DNA from: Rhizobium sp. Q54
GTDB taxonomy: Bacteria; Pseudomonadota; Alphaproteobacteria; Rhizobiales; Beijerinckiaceae
Assembly: GCA_945901195.1 (NCBI GenBank)
Contig: CAMDKB010000010.1
Location: 1 to 24,583 of the forward strand
DNA length: 24,583 bases
Direction: 5' to 3'
Of this stretch, positions 15,793 to 22,734 are shown piece by piece. Each line of letters begins with the position of its first letter. Within the stretch, counting starts at the first letter, position 1. The notes below the pieces were generated by a model. That model worked only from the letters and a program-made list of their open reading frames with translations, made no database searches and had not been told where the DNA came from. Position numbers and translations under genes: made by a program.

Positions 15793-16158
15793 TTACTTGC
15801 CCGGCGGGGTGCAGGCGACCTTTTCGTTCAGGACATAGCAGATCGACATGGTGCCATCGCGCAGGTTAACCCTGAACACGCCGCCCTCTTTCTCGTGGCG
15901 GGAGGCGACCAGCGCGTATTCGCCGGGGGATTGTGCGGTGGCGCCATCGCCCGGCGCATAACAGAGGGTGACACCCGCCGAATTATCTTTCAAACCGTAT
16001 TGGCAAGCCCCGACTTCGCCGGTGATCTTGTCGAGCCGGTAGACCCGGTTGAGCGTAATTTCGGGGGCGGCCAAAAACTCATAGCTGCCAGCAAAAGCTG
16101 GCGGCGCAAGCGCCACAACCAGCAGGGCGGCGATGCTAGGCAAACGGAAAGCGGACAT
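15793..16158 (-). CDS. Small secreted protein with four cysteines and an internal repeat
   Basis: 121 residues. A signal peptide is clear (residues 1-23, ending P-P-A-F-A). The mature part holds Cys52, Cys66, Cys107 and Cys116, likely two disulfides in the periplasm. Two stretches resemble each other: V-Y-R-L-D-K-I-T-G-E-V-G-A-C-Q-Y (39-54) and V-F-R-V-N-L-R-D-G-T-M-S-I-C-Y-V (94-109), reminiscent of short beta-hairpin repeats. No named family is recognised and no enzyme motif is visible. It is divergent from gph across about 113 bp and lies 181 bp upstream of rpiA on the same strand. Confidence 0.75.
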   Translation of the reverse strand: MSAFRLPSIAALLVVALAPPAFAGSYEFLAAPEITLNRVYRLDKITGEVGACQYGLKDNSAGVTLCYAPGDGATAQSPGEYALVASRHEKEGGVFRVNLRDGTMSICYVLNEKVACTPPGK

Positions 16159-16271
16159 GCGGTCCTCGCAGGTAGAAAGCGTTAACCATGTTTTAGGTCG
16201 TGAAAATTAATTAAGTGTTTACCGGCGTGCCGATTCAAGTCATTGCGCATCGACATAACTCGAGGAAATCC

Positions 16272-16952
16272 ATGCATCCCCTTCTCGTCTTCGATCTCGA
16301 CGGCACCCTTGCCGAAACAGCTGGCGATCTCATTGGCACGCTCAATTTTATTTTAGGGCGGGAAGGCCTGCCGCCGATCTCGTTGGCTGATGGCCGGATG
16401 ATGGTGGGTGCGGGCGCGCGCGCGCTGATCAAGGAAGGTTTTACACGCGGCGGAGCGGACCTGCCTGCAGACAGGCTGGAAATCTTCTTCCGCGATTTTC
16501 TGGATTATTACGAAGCCCATATCGCCGATCATTCACACCTGTTTGAAGGCGTGGCCTCAACGCTTGATCGTTTCAGCACAGCGGGATGGCGGCTTGCGGT
16601 GTGCACCAACAAGGTGGAAAAGCCCGCAGTGCATCTTCTGCAGAAACTCGGCGTTGCCGATCGATTTGCCTTTATCTGCGGGCAGGATTCCATTTTTGTC
16701 GACGGCAAGGCCATCTCCAAGCCCGATCCGCGCGTCCTCTGGGCGACCATCGAGAAATCAGGCGGGGCGCGTGAACGCAGCGTGATGATTGGCGATTCTG
16801 TGACGGATATCCGCACCGCGCAGGCCGCAGGCGTGCCTGTTGTCGCTGTGGATTTTGGTTACACTGACCAGCACGTCAGTGTTTTCAACCCCAACAGTGT
16901 GATCTCGCATTTCGATGAATTGTGGGACGCCGTGCAAAAATTGACGGCGTGA
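16272..16952 (+). CDS. gph: Phosphoglycolate phosphatase (HAD superfamily)
   Basis: A 226-residue cytosolic phosphatase removing phosphate from 2-phosphoglycolate, a by-product of oxygenase activity and DNA repair. HAD motif I is D-L-D-G-T-L-A-E with nucleophile Asp8 and acid Asp10; motif II is V-C-T-N-K; motif III uses Lys in S-K-P-D-P; motif IV is M-I-G-D-S-V-T-D-I. The cap domain lies between residues of about 15 and 85. ATG 16272 has GAGG 6 bp upstream; a 19-codon in-frame extension to 16215 has no SD and is rejected. HAD substrate assignment from sequence is provisional, but the vicinity of rpiA fits a sugar-phosphate role. Confidence 0.88.
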   Translation: MHPLLVFDLDGTLAETAGDLIGTLNFILGREGLPPISLADGRMMVGAGARALIKEGFTRGGADLPADRLEIFFRDFLDYYEAHIADHSHLFEGVASTLDRFSTAGWRLAVCTNKVEKPAVHLLQKLGVADRFAFICGQDSIFVDGKAISKPDPRVLWATIEKSGGARERSVMIGDSVTDIRTAQAAGVPVVAVDFGYTDQHVSVFNPNSVISHFDELWDAVQKLTA

Positions 16953-16982
16953 GCGGAAGACTACTCACGCATCCCCAATTTT

Positions 16983-17336
16983 TCACGCATCCACGATGAC
17001 TTCAAAACCACCATAAATGAGGCGTCTGCCGTCGAATGGCATTTCCTCCGGCTTGTATTGCATACGGGGGTCTTCCATCGCCTTTTTCATGCCTTCATCG
17101 CGCTCGGCCTTTGAAGGCCACGTGATCCAGGAAAAAACGACGTTTTCATCATCCTCCGTTTTCACCGCCATGGGAAAAGATGTCACCTTGCCTGCGGGAA
17201 TATCGTCACCCCAGCACTCAACCACGCGCAGCGCGCCATGATCCTTGAAAATTGCGACAGCTTCACGGGCCATCTTGATATAGGCGTCGCGTTTGGCGAC
17301 TGGCACGGGAACCACAAAACCATCAATGTAAGCCAT
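16983..17336 (-). CDS. DUF1428 (YbaA-like) family protein
   Basis: 117 residues, beginning M-A-Y-I-D-G-F-V-V-P-V-P, the DUF1428 opening, with V-V-E-C-W-G-D-D-I-P-x-G-K in the middle, S-W-I-T-W-P-S-K-A-E-R-D-E and an M-P-F-D-G-R-R-L-I-Y-G-G-F motif near the end. These are small dimeric ferredoxin-like-fold proteins of unknown role. ATG 17336 is chosen because GGAG sits 6 bp upstream; three further in-frame ATGs precede it. It is the last gene of a four-gene leftward set, 18 bp after the VOC gene. Confidence 0.88.
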   Translation of the reverse strand: MAYIDGFVVPVPVAKRDAYIKMAREAVAIFKDHGALRVVECWGDDIPAGKVTSFPMAVKTEDDENVVFSWITWPSKAERDEGMKKAMEDPRMQYKPEEMPFDGRRLIYGGFEVIVDA

Positions 17337-17354
17337 CATCATCTCCATTGCCGT

Positions 17355-17831
17355 TCAGCCGTCATAGGCCTGCTTGAGTGCCGCGATATCGAGTTTGATC
17401 ATCTGCATCATTGCGCCAAACGCGCGCTTTGAGCGCTCGCCGCCACCCTGCAGAAAATCCCCCAGCATGGACGGCACAATCTGCCAGGCGAGACCAAACC
17501 TGTCAGTGAGCCAGCCGCATCTCTGGGCCGCCCCACCTTCCAGCGGCGCATCCCAGAGTCTATCGATTTCGCTCTGCGTATTGAAACTTACAAAGATCGA
17601 CACGGCTGAATTCAACTTCAAATGCGGACCACCATTCAACGCCATATAGCGCTGGCCATCGAGTTCGAATGTGAGCGAGGTGAACGAGCCATCTTTCTCC
17701 GGCCCGCTTTCACTAAAAGCAACATTTCTCACGATGCGCGAATTGGGTATCAACGATACATAAAATTCGACCGCCTGGCGGGCATTATTGTCGAACCAAA
17801 GGTGAGTCGATATGCGTGAAACGTCGGCCAT
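17355..17831 (-). CDS. VOC-superfamily protein (PhnB-like / glyoxalase fold)
   Basis: 158 residues. It opens I-S-T-H-L-W-F-D-N-N-A-R-Q-A-V-E-F-Y, the usual first strand and helix of PhnB-like VOC proteins, then L-T-F-E-L-D-G-Q-R-Y-M-A-L-N-G-G-P, a loop with C-G-W-L-T-D-R-F-G-L-A-W-Q-I-V-P, and a C-terminal M-M-Q-M-I-K-L-D helix seen in this subgroup. Such proteins are often annotated 3-demethylubiquinone methyltransferase-like, but no methyltransferase domain exists; the true reaction is unknown. ATG 17831 has GGAG 6 bp upstream; an upstream GTG at 17843 is less likely. It starts 17 bp after the stop of the preceding SRPBCC gene. Confidence 0.88.
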   Translation of the reverse strand: MADVSRISTHLWFDNNARQAVEFYVSLIPNSRIVRNVAFSESGPEKDGSFTSLTFELDGQRYMALNGGPHLKLNSAVSIFVSFNTQSEIDRLWDAPLEGGAAQRCGWLTDRFGLAWQIVPSMLGDFLQGGGERSKRAFGAMMQMIKLDIAALKQAYDG

Positions 17832-17848
17832 GTCTTGCTCCACCAGCT

Positions 17849-18385
17849 CTATTTTTCAGCGAGAGTCTTCAGATCAGCCAGACCCCTTTCAAATGGGCCG
17901 CCGACCATTTTCTCCATGCTCATGAACGTCGAAATGACCTTGCCGATGAAGGGCTGCGCACCGGTCATCGTCCAGGACACATCAGTCGAACCATCCCGGG
18001 GCTGCAACGCGAATACAATGTCGTTGCGCGCTTCAATCGGACGGGTCATGTACAAAAGCATTTTGACGTCCGATGGCGCATTGCCGCCTGTGATCTCAAG
18101 GGTTCCTGCACCGGCGCTACCTTTGCTGCTCCACGCGCTTTTAGCCCCCTGCCCGCTTTCGGGGCCGGTATAGGACAGCTGAATAGTCTCATCCTGTTTG
18201 GCAAAAGGGTTCCAGGTATCGAACTGGCGCAGATTGTTGATGAGAGCGAAAATCTTCTCCGGCGGCGCCTTGATATTCAGGCTGCGGGAAACCCGGAAAT
18301 CATCCGGCTTTCGCGCTGCGTACGCGAGCAGGAGAGCAATGGCGCTGGCCAGCACGAGCCCTGTCCACATGAAGAATTTCAACAT
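17849..18385 (-). CDS. Membrane-anchored SRPBCC-fold protein
   Basis: 178 residues. One N-terminal membrane helix (about 3-23) is followed by a START/polyketide-cyclase-like domain: F-R-V-S-R-S-L-N-I-K-A-P-P-E-K-I-F-A-L-I-N, then W-N-P-F and a typical S-Y-T-G-P block, and closing M-E-K-M-V-G-G-P-F-E-R-G-L-A-D-L-K. The ligand is unknown. The charge pattern and single helix suggest a membrane-tethered domain; which side of the membrane is unclear. ATG 18385 has AGGA about 8 bp upstream; GTG 18391 is an alternative. It lies 18 bp downstream of the AHSA1 gene. Confidence 0.85.
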   Translation of the reverse strand: MLKFFMWTGLVLASAIALLLAYAARKPDDFRVSRSLNIKAPPEKIFALINNLRQFDTWNPFAKQDETIQLSYTGPESGQGAKSAWSSKGSAGAGTLEITGGNAPSDVKMLLYMTRPIEARNDIVFALQPRDGSTDVSWTMTGAQPFIGKVISTFMSMEKMVGGPFERGLADLKTLAEK

Positions 18386-18403
18386 GATCACATCCTCGTT
18401 TGT

Positions 18404-18886
18404 CTAAAGCGACTTCGCCAGTGCTTCCATCTGCTCGGCCGCTTTACCCCAGCCTTCATGAAACCCCATATTTTTATGGGCTTCGCAATCCTCTGCATTC
18501 CAGTGGCGGACGCGTGCTGTATATTTTGTCTTGCCATTGCCCGCGTCTTCAAAGGTCACGATCCCCGTGATGAAGGCCTTGTCGGACGGTTGCCATGTGC
18601 TGGTGAAGGCATCCGTGAAAACGATTCGCTCATTCGGTACGATATCGAGATAGATGCCGCGGTTGGGCATTTCCTCGCCGTCCGGGCCTTGCATCACGAT
18701 ATAAGATGAGCCGCCGTTGCGCACATCAGGCTCTGCGTGGATCACCCGCCACGGTTTGGGGCAGAACCACTCCTTCATCAGTTCAGGATCTGTCCAGCAG
18801 CGAAACAATTTTTCGCGCGGCGCATCGATCATTCTTTCCAGTACGAGTTCATGTTTGGCGAGGTCAGTCACTTGCTTGGCAGACAT
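18404..18886 (-). CDS. AHSA1/SRPBCC family protein
   Basis: 160 residues, soluble. The Aha1-like SRPBCC pattern is clear: L-E-R-M-I-D-A-P-R-E-K-L-F-R-C-W-T-D-P-E-L-M-K-E-W-F-C-P at the N-terminus, G-G-S-S-Y-I-V-M-Q-G-P-D-G-E-E central, R-I-V-F-T-D-A-F, and H-E-G-W-G-K-A-A-E-Q-M-E-A-L-A at the C-terminus. Bacterial members bind small hydrophobic ligands; none has a secure general function, and a role in Hsp90 activation should not be assumed. A good SD (AAAGGAG) precedes ATG 18886. It is the first structural gene after the TetR regulator, 87 bp away, so either co-transcribed with it or with its own promoter in that gap. Confidence 0.9.
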   Translation of the reverse strand: MSAKQVTDLAKHELVLERMIDAPREKLFRCWTDPELMKEWFCPKPWRVIHAEPDVRNGGSSYIVMQGPDGEEMPNRGIYLDIVPNERIVFTDAFTSTWQPSDKAFITGIVTFEDAGNGKTKYTARVRHWNAEDCEAHKNMGFHEGWGKAAEQMEALAKSL

Positions 18887-18973
18887 GGGGGGCTCCTTTC
18901 AAAAACTCTCATGTTTCATTCGCGTTTCGGCATAATTGTGCGCGTGCTTCAGCCACTGGCTTGAATGCGATTT

Positions 18974-19600
18974 TTATCTTCGCTCTTTCGGCATTGTTGA
19001 CGGGGTGAATATCATCTCCAGGTACCGCCTGAGATGATCGATACAATCAGCAGCGACTTGCGGCCCGCCTTTGGCTTTGGCGAGAATGAATGCGCCCTGG
19101 ATGACAGCCTGCGTATAGAGAGCCAGACTGTTTGCACTCCATTCAACCTTTAAACCGCGCAGCTGAATGGCTTGCGCGATATCGGCTTCGACCATGGCCG
19201 CATGATCGCTCATGCTTTTGTTACAGGCCTCACGAATGGCCGGATGCGTGTCATAGGTTTCCTGCACCATCGTGCCAACAAGGCAGGTAAAATCCGGCAA
19301 TTGTCCCTGCAGGATCGCGCGGCGAAAATCCACATAGCCAAGCAGACGGTCCACGGGATCTTCAAGTTTGCGATAGGGCGCGGCGGCGAAAATACCGTCC
19401 GCGAATGCAGAAAAATAGTCAGCAGCCGCAACGCCCAGAGCTTCCTTGCTTTTGAAGTGGTGGAAGAACGCGCCTTTTGTTACGCCGGCCGCAGAACAGA
19501 GCTCGTCGACCGTCGTGGCCGAATAGCCCTGTGCCCGGATCACGTGCAAGGCAGCATCAAGCAATCTGGTTTTGGCAGCACCGTGGTCCTTCGGGGGCAT
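18974..19600 (-). CDS. TetR/AcrR-family transcriptional regulator
   Basis: 208 residues. The N-terminal DNA-binding domain is typical: R-L-L-D-A-A-L-H-V-I-R-A-Q-G-Y-S-A-T-T-V-D-E-L-C-style helices, then A-A-G-V-T-K-G-A-F-F-H-H-F-K-S-K-E-A-L (about residues 35-53). The C-terminal ligand domain matches the TetR_C-type with D-F-T-C-L-V-G-T-M-V-Q-E-T. ATG 19600 is chosen for the SD AAGGAG 7 bp upstream; a 10-codon extension would begin inside the operator region. The perfect palindrome at 19620-19645 lies just upstream, so autorepression is likely. Same-strand neighbours downstream (AHSA1, SRPBCC, VOC, DUF1428) are its probable regulon; the inducer is unknown. Confidence 0.92.
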   Translation of the reverse strand: MPPKDHGAAKTRLLDAALHVIRAQGYSATTVDELCSAAGVTKGAFFHHFKSKEALGVAAADYFSAFADGIFAAAPYRKLEDPVDRLLGYVDFRRAILQGQLPDFTCLVGTMVQETYDTHPAIREACNKSMSDHAAMVEADIAQAIQLRGLKVEWSANSLALYTQAVIQGAFILAKAKGGPQVAADCIDHLRRYLEMIFTPSTMPKERR

Positions 19601-19619
19601 GGAAACGCTCCTTCTGAGC

Positions 19620-19645
19620 ATACATACCAACTAGTTGGTATGTAT
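19620..19645. promoter_or_regulatory. TetR operator: 26-bp perfect palindrome
   Basis: Two perfect 13-base half-sites (ATACATACCAACT and its complement) meet at 19632/19633. The site ends 20 bp upstream of the tetR start codon, where it would cover the promoter. Length and perfect symmetry fit a dimeric TetR-family operator. It could also affect the rightward Bug gene, which starts 126 bp away. Confidence 0.8.
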
Positions 19646-19770
19646 ATCAACCCAGCCAGAACGGCAATTCGATGGTGAAATGCTCTTTTGTCACTCAAGC
19701 TGGCGCGCGCGGCTCGATGAGATAAGCTCGCCTTACAGGCGCAAGATTGCGCTGATCTTGGGAGGATAGC

Positions 19771-20739
19771 ATGAATTGCAAATGGCTCTTGACGCTGACG
19801 CTCACACCATTGTTTGGGCTGCTCGCGCAAACCGCGCAAGCTCAGGATTATCCCAACCGCGATATCACTGCGATCGTCGGTTTTCCCGCTGGCAGCGGCG
19901 CGGATGTTTACGCGCGCTATTTCGCAAATAAATTGTCAGTGGTCGCCAAGCGCGCAGTTGTTGTCTCCAACCGTCCCGGCGCCAATTCCAGCATAGCGAC
20001 AGAGGCTGTGGCGCGCTCCAAGCCCGATGGTTACACGATCTTCATCGGCGGCAGCGACGCCTTCGGTTCGCCGCTTTATCTTTTCAAGAAGCCACCGAAC
20101 GATCCGCGCAAGGACTTCTCATATATCTCACCGCTGGTGAGCCAGGGCTTTATTCTCGTCGTCACCGCCGACAAACCTTTCAAGACCGTGGCCGATCTCA
20201 CCGCCTATCTCAAAGGCAAGAAAGACCAGGCGAACTATGCATCAACCAACAATCCCGCGATCATTCTGGCGGAAACCTACAAGCAGTCCGCAGGGCTTGA
20301 AACGGTTGAAGTGAAATACAAGACCAGCGTCGAATTCGTGAACGACATGATGGGCGGACGAATCGATTTCGTAATGGCCGATCCTGTTTTTGGTCTGGCT
20401 CGCATCCGCGAAGGCAAGATGAAGGCGCTGGCCATAAGCACCGGCAAGCGCATTTCATCCCTGCCGGATATTCCCACCATGCAGGAGCAGGGTCTTTCCG
20501 GTGTTGATATGAACCTCTGGTGGGTGACGGCAGCTGCTGCCGGCACGCCTGCGCCCATCATCAACCAGCTCAATGCCTGGTTCACCGAAATCGGCAAGAT
20601 GGATGAAACCAAGGAATTTCTCGGCAAGAATGGCGCCGAACCCTGGACGGCCAGCATCGAGGAAACCAAAAAGCTCATCGAGAAAGAGATTGTCGATTGG
20701 GAGAAATATGTGAAGCTCGCGAAGATCGAGGCGCAATGA
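19771..20739 (+). CDS. Bug/TctC-family periplasmic substrate-binding protein
   Basis: 322 residues. A signal peptide ends at about residue 24 (Q-T-A-Q-A). The mature protein starts Q-D-Y-P-N-R-D-I-T-A-I-V-G-F-P-A-G-S-G-A-D-V-Y-A-R, then V-V-S-N-R-P-G-A-N-S, K-P-D-G-Y-T-I-F-I and late L-P-D-I-P-T-M-Q-E-Q-G and A-G-T-P-A-P-I-I-N-Q-L-N, all normal for the family. It is only distantly similar to the Bug protein at 6234-7208, so not a local duplicate. No TctA/TctB genes are present. SD GGGAGG precedes ATG 19771. A weak hairpin overlaps its stop codon. Confidence 0.93.
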   Translation: MNCKWLLTLTLTPLFGLLAQTAQAQDYPNRDITAIVGFPAGSGADVYARYFANKLSVVAKRAVVVSNRPGANSSIATEAVARSKPDGYTIFIGGSDAFGSPLYLFKKPPNDPRKDFSYISPLVSQGFILVVTADKPFKTVADLTAYLKGKKDQANYASTNNPAIILAETYKQSAGLETVEVKYKTSVEFVNDMMGGRIDFVMADPVFGLARIREGKMKALAISTGKRISSLPDIPTMQEQGLSGVDMNLWWVTAAAAGTPAPIINQLNAWFTEIGKMDETKEFLGKNGAEPWTASIEETKKLIEKEIVDWEKYVKLAKIEAQ

Positions 20740-20757
20740 GGGGCGGCCTTCGCCCTT
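20738..20757 (+). terminator. Weak hairpin terminator after Bug gene
   Basis: GAGGGGCG and CGCCCTTC pair (one G-T) across a GCCTT loop, starting inside the stop codon of the Bug gene. The following TTCTGTCTC is only moderately T-rich, so efficiency as an intrinsic terminator is uncertain. Confidence 0.4.
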
Positions 20758-20877
20758 CTGTCTCAAGGGAGAATGAGGCTCGCAGAATGGGGCCCAGGCG
20801 CGATCCGCCGAAGGACGATCAGAAACCCCTCCGGCCGCTCCAAGCCCTCTGAAGTCCCCTCCCCCGTGTGGCACGAC

Positions 20878-21192
20878 TGTCCGGGGAAATATTGTTGATA
20901 GCAAAATGTAGCGCGTATTTTGGCCTCTCCAGACAGATCACAATCGAATATCTCTGAAGCCAAAAATCGAAAATCAGCGTTGCGCGCCCTCCTTCCCCTG
21001 CAGGGGAAGGTGCGCCGGCGGAGCCGGGGCGGATGGGATTTGCCACAACGCTGATTGTTGAAAAGCGTTTGTCACATATAACAAAGTTCAGCGCCAACCC
21101 CATCCGTCACGCTGCGCGTGACACCTTCCCCTGCAGGGGAAGGAAGGCGCGCGGTAACTTGGTTGGGTCGGCCGGGTCGTTTTCCCCGGACA
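20878..21192. repeat. MITE-like intergenic repeat, copy 2 (complete, with terminal inverted repeats)
   Basis: A 315-bp non-coding element bounded by perfect 12-bp terminal inverted repeats, TGTCCGGGGAAA at 20878-20889 and TTTCCCCGGACA at 21181-21192. Inside are two identical perfect 20-bp palindromes (CCTTCCCCTGCAGGGGAAGG) at 20991-21010 and 21124-21143, and complementary GGATGGG / CCCATCC blocks, so the centre can fold into a long nested hairpin. It matches copy 1 (12509-12799) in the same orientation, with about a dozen changes in the central 170 bp. No obvious target-site duplication is visible at the ends. It carries no transposase and would need one in trans. Confidence 0.85.
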
Positions 21193-21252
21193 ATAGTGCG
21201 CGTGTGGGGAGGATAAAAAAGCGCATTTGACAGTCCTTCTCTTTTTAATTAT

Positions 21253-21267
21253 GTTCACTTTTTGTTC
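21253..21267 (+). promoter_or_regulatory. LexA (SOS) box, GTTC-N7-GTTC
   Basis: Two GTTC half-sites are separated by exactly seven bases (ACTTTTT), the direct-repeat architecture of alphaproteobacterial LexA sites. It ends 16 bp before the ATG at 21284 and sits in an AT-rich stretch suited to a promoter, so LexA would block transcription of the downstream gene. About one such match could occur by chance in a window of this size; the position is what gives it weight. Confidence 0.6.
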
Positions 21268-21283
21268 TATTCAAAAGCGTTCC

Positions 21284-21979
21284 ATGTCCCTGCCGCAAAC
21301 TGTCAATCACGATGCCTCCGCCATCTCGCGCATTGTCGCGGGCCTCGCCGCTCTGCTGGGACTAACGGCGGGGCATGCGCCCGTACGCATTCGCTCAAGT
21401 CTTCGGCGGAACGTGCTGCGCCTGTTGCGGCCGGCGGAATCGGCAGTGCGGCGGCTGATTGTGATTTTGGCGCAGGCAATCGCACTGAAACCCCTGCGAC
21501 CCAGCCTTGCGCAGACAGACCTTGCGCCCACAGGCCTTGCACGCGGCAGGCAGAGAAAGCCCGGCGCAAGCTTTGCGCTGTTTGATCCGCGCCAGCGTTT
21601 TTTCGCACAGAAACGAAAACCCAAAATCGCGCCAAAAACGCAGCCGCGTATCGCTTTTTTTGGCGGCGGGGAAACACGCATCCTGGCGCTCAGCGGGGAC
21701 GCACCGTCCAAACCCGCCGATGATGGCCTGATGCCATCCGCCGGTCTGGTGCACCGGTTGGCGGCTCTGCAAAATGCGCTCGGCGATCTCCCGCATCAAG
21801 CGAAACGCCTGGCCCGCGCGCTGGCCCGGCGCGCAAAGTCAGCACGTCTGAAAGGTCAATCGCCACTGCGCCCCGGCGCAGCGCCGGGCTATCGCCGCCG
21901 CCCCGCGCACGAAATCGACCGCATTCTCGAACGCTGGCAAGAACGCGCGCGCATCGCGCTGGAAACGGATACATCCTGA
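21284..21979 (+). CDS. Basic uncharacterised protein, possibly SOS-regulated
   Basis: 231 residues, strongly basic. It begins M-S-L-P-Q-T-V-N-H-D and has a small hydrophobic N-terminal stretch (A-G-L-A-A-L-L-G-L-T-A-G), then R-R-N-V-L-R-L-L-R-P-A-E-S-A-V-R-R-L-I-V, a central F-A-L-F-D-P-R-Q-R-F motif, an Arg/Lys-rich linker, L-V-H-R-L-A-A-L-Q-N-A-L-x-D-L-P-x-Q-A-K-R-L-A-R-A-L-A-R and a closing S-P-L-R-P-G-x-x-P-G-Y-R-R-R-P-x-H-E-I-D. I recall similar unnamed proteins in other Hyphomicrobiales but know no function. No membrane, nuclease or Zn motif is clear. ATG 21284 fits the recalled family N-terminus; the frame extends to 21227 but that part would cross the LexA-type box. The SD is weak. 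Confidence 0.75.
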   Translation: MSLPQTVNHDASAISRIVAGLAALLGLTAGHAPVRIRSSLRRNVLRLLRPAESAVRRLIVILAQAIALKPLRPSLAQTDLAPTGLARGRQRKPGASFALFDPRQRFFAQKRKPKIAPKTQPRIAFFGGGETRILALSGDAPSKPADDGLMPSAGLVHRLAALQNALGDLPHQAKRLARALARRAKSARLKGQSPLRPGAAPGYRRRPAHEIDRILERWQERARIALETDTS

Positions 21980-22063
21980 TGTCAGGGCAGGCGCAAAACA
22001 GTGAGGGGTTTTCCTGTGACGCGATCCTGCGAACGCATACGCGCGCCTGGTTGTGCGACGCAG

Positions 22064-22147
22064 CCCTCACGCAAGGACCGCAGCAGGCGTCTCAAAGCAC
22101 GAGGGCGTCTCGTCTTTCGACAAGCTCAAGATGAGGCCACGAGGGCT
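22064..22147. repeat. Dispersed intergenic repeat of the rhizobial type
   Basis: The stretch contains, on the minus strand, CCTCATCTTGAGCTTGTCGA, followed by a block corresponding to AGACGCCCTCGTGCTTTGAG and ending CCTTGCGTGAGG. Such CCTCAT...TGAGCTTGTCGA / ...TTTGAGACGC... strings are recurrent intergenic repeats in many Hyphomicrobiales genomes (recognised from memory). It fills the 222-bp gap between the basic protein gene and the putative lipoprotein gene. No second copy occurs in this window. Confidence 0.5.
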
Positions 22148-22201
22148 TCCGCGAATATGGTTGCTCCCTGCCGGCGGAAGGGCAGGCCCGAGGTCATGCC
22201 T

Positions 22202-22690
22202 CTATACCCGTTTCCACGGCTGCACTTTGCCGACGTTCCATTCGCCGCTGCGATCGCGGCAGGCGTCGCCTTGCAATTGTTCGGATTTGAGAGCGCCGCC
22301 GAGTTCGGCGATGAAGGCACGACAGATTTTGTCGTCTACGGCCTTGGCTTCGCCCACCGGCGTGAATGAGCCGCGCGCCTTTGATTGAGGATTGTCCCAT
22401 GCCACCACCGTGCCATTGCCCTGTGGATCGAGCGCGAGACCCATGGCCCCCTTTGCGCGCCGCCAATCTTCCTGATCGAGCGAATTGGACAAAGGCGAAG
22501 CGCCCCGGATTGAGCCGGTCACATCGTCCTTTGAACTTGATATCAACGAAGGCAGCGGAATGCCCGTGGCGCACCCGCACAGGGTCACGCCCAGCCAGCC
22601 AAGCGCGACATGCCGGAGCCGACGAAAAATCTTCGCTCCCGGGCTGGTTTCATTTGCCGATTGGCTTAAGTTCTGCACTGATGAACGCAA
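22202..22690 (-). CDS. Putative lipoprotein / RT0821-Lpp0805-like surface protein
   Basis: Up to 162 residues. An N-terminal hydrophobic segment ends in L-G-V-T-L-C-G-C-A-T-G, a plausible but atypical lipobox (Cys at -2). The mature part contains K-D-D-V-T-G-S-I, D-Q-E-D-W-R-R-A-K-G-A-M-G-L-A-L-D-P-Q-G-N-G-T, V-A-W-D-N-P and F-T-P-V-G-E, then D-K-I-C-R-A-F and D-R-S-G-E-W, which I recognise as the RT0821/Lpp0805 surface-protein type in Hyphomicrobiales. The function is unknown; outer-envelope location is inferred. The start is uncertain: TTG 22690 follows an in-frame stop directly, GTG 22678 is an alternative, and neither has a good SD. It is divergent from pdxH, with 44 bp between the starts. 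Confidence 0.72.
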   Translation of the reverse strand: MRSSVQNLSQSANETSPGAKIFRRLRHVALGWLGVTLCGCATGIPLPSLISSSKDDVTGSIRGASPLSNSLDQEDWRRAKGAMGLALDPQGNGTVVAWDNPQSKARGSFTPVGEAKAVDDKICRAFIAELGGALKSEQLQGDACRDRSGEWNVGKVQPWKRV

Positions 22691-22734
22691 CTACGTGATC
22701 CCGTTACTCGTAAGCAACCCAGGGAATTAATGCA

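Noticed and set aside
17816..18709. 297-codon plus-strand frame across two SRPBCC genes
   Set aside because: It is antisense to two well supported genes with SD sequences; no family similarity seen.
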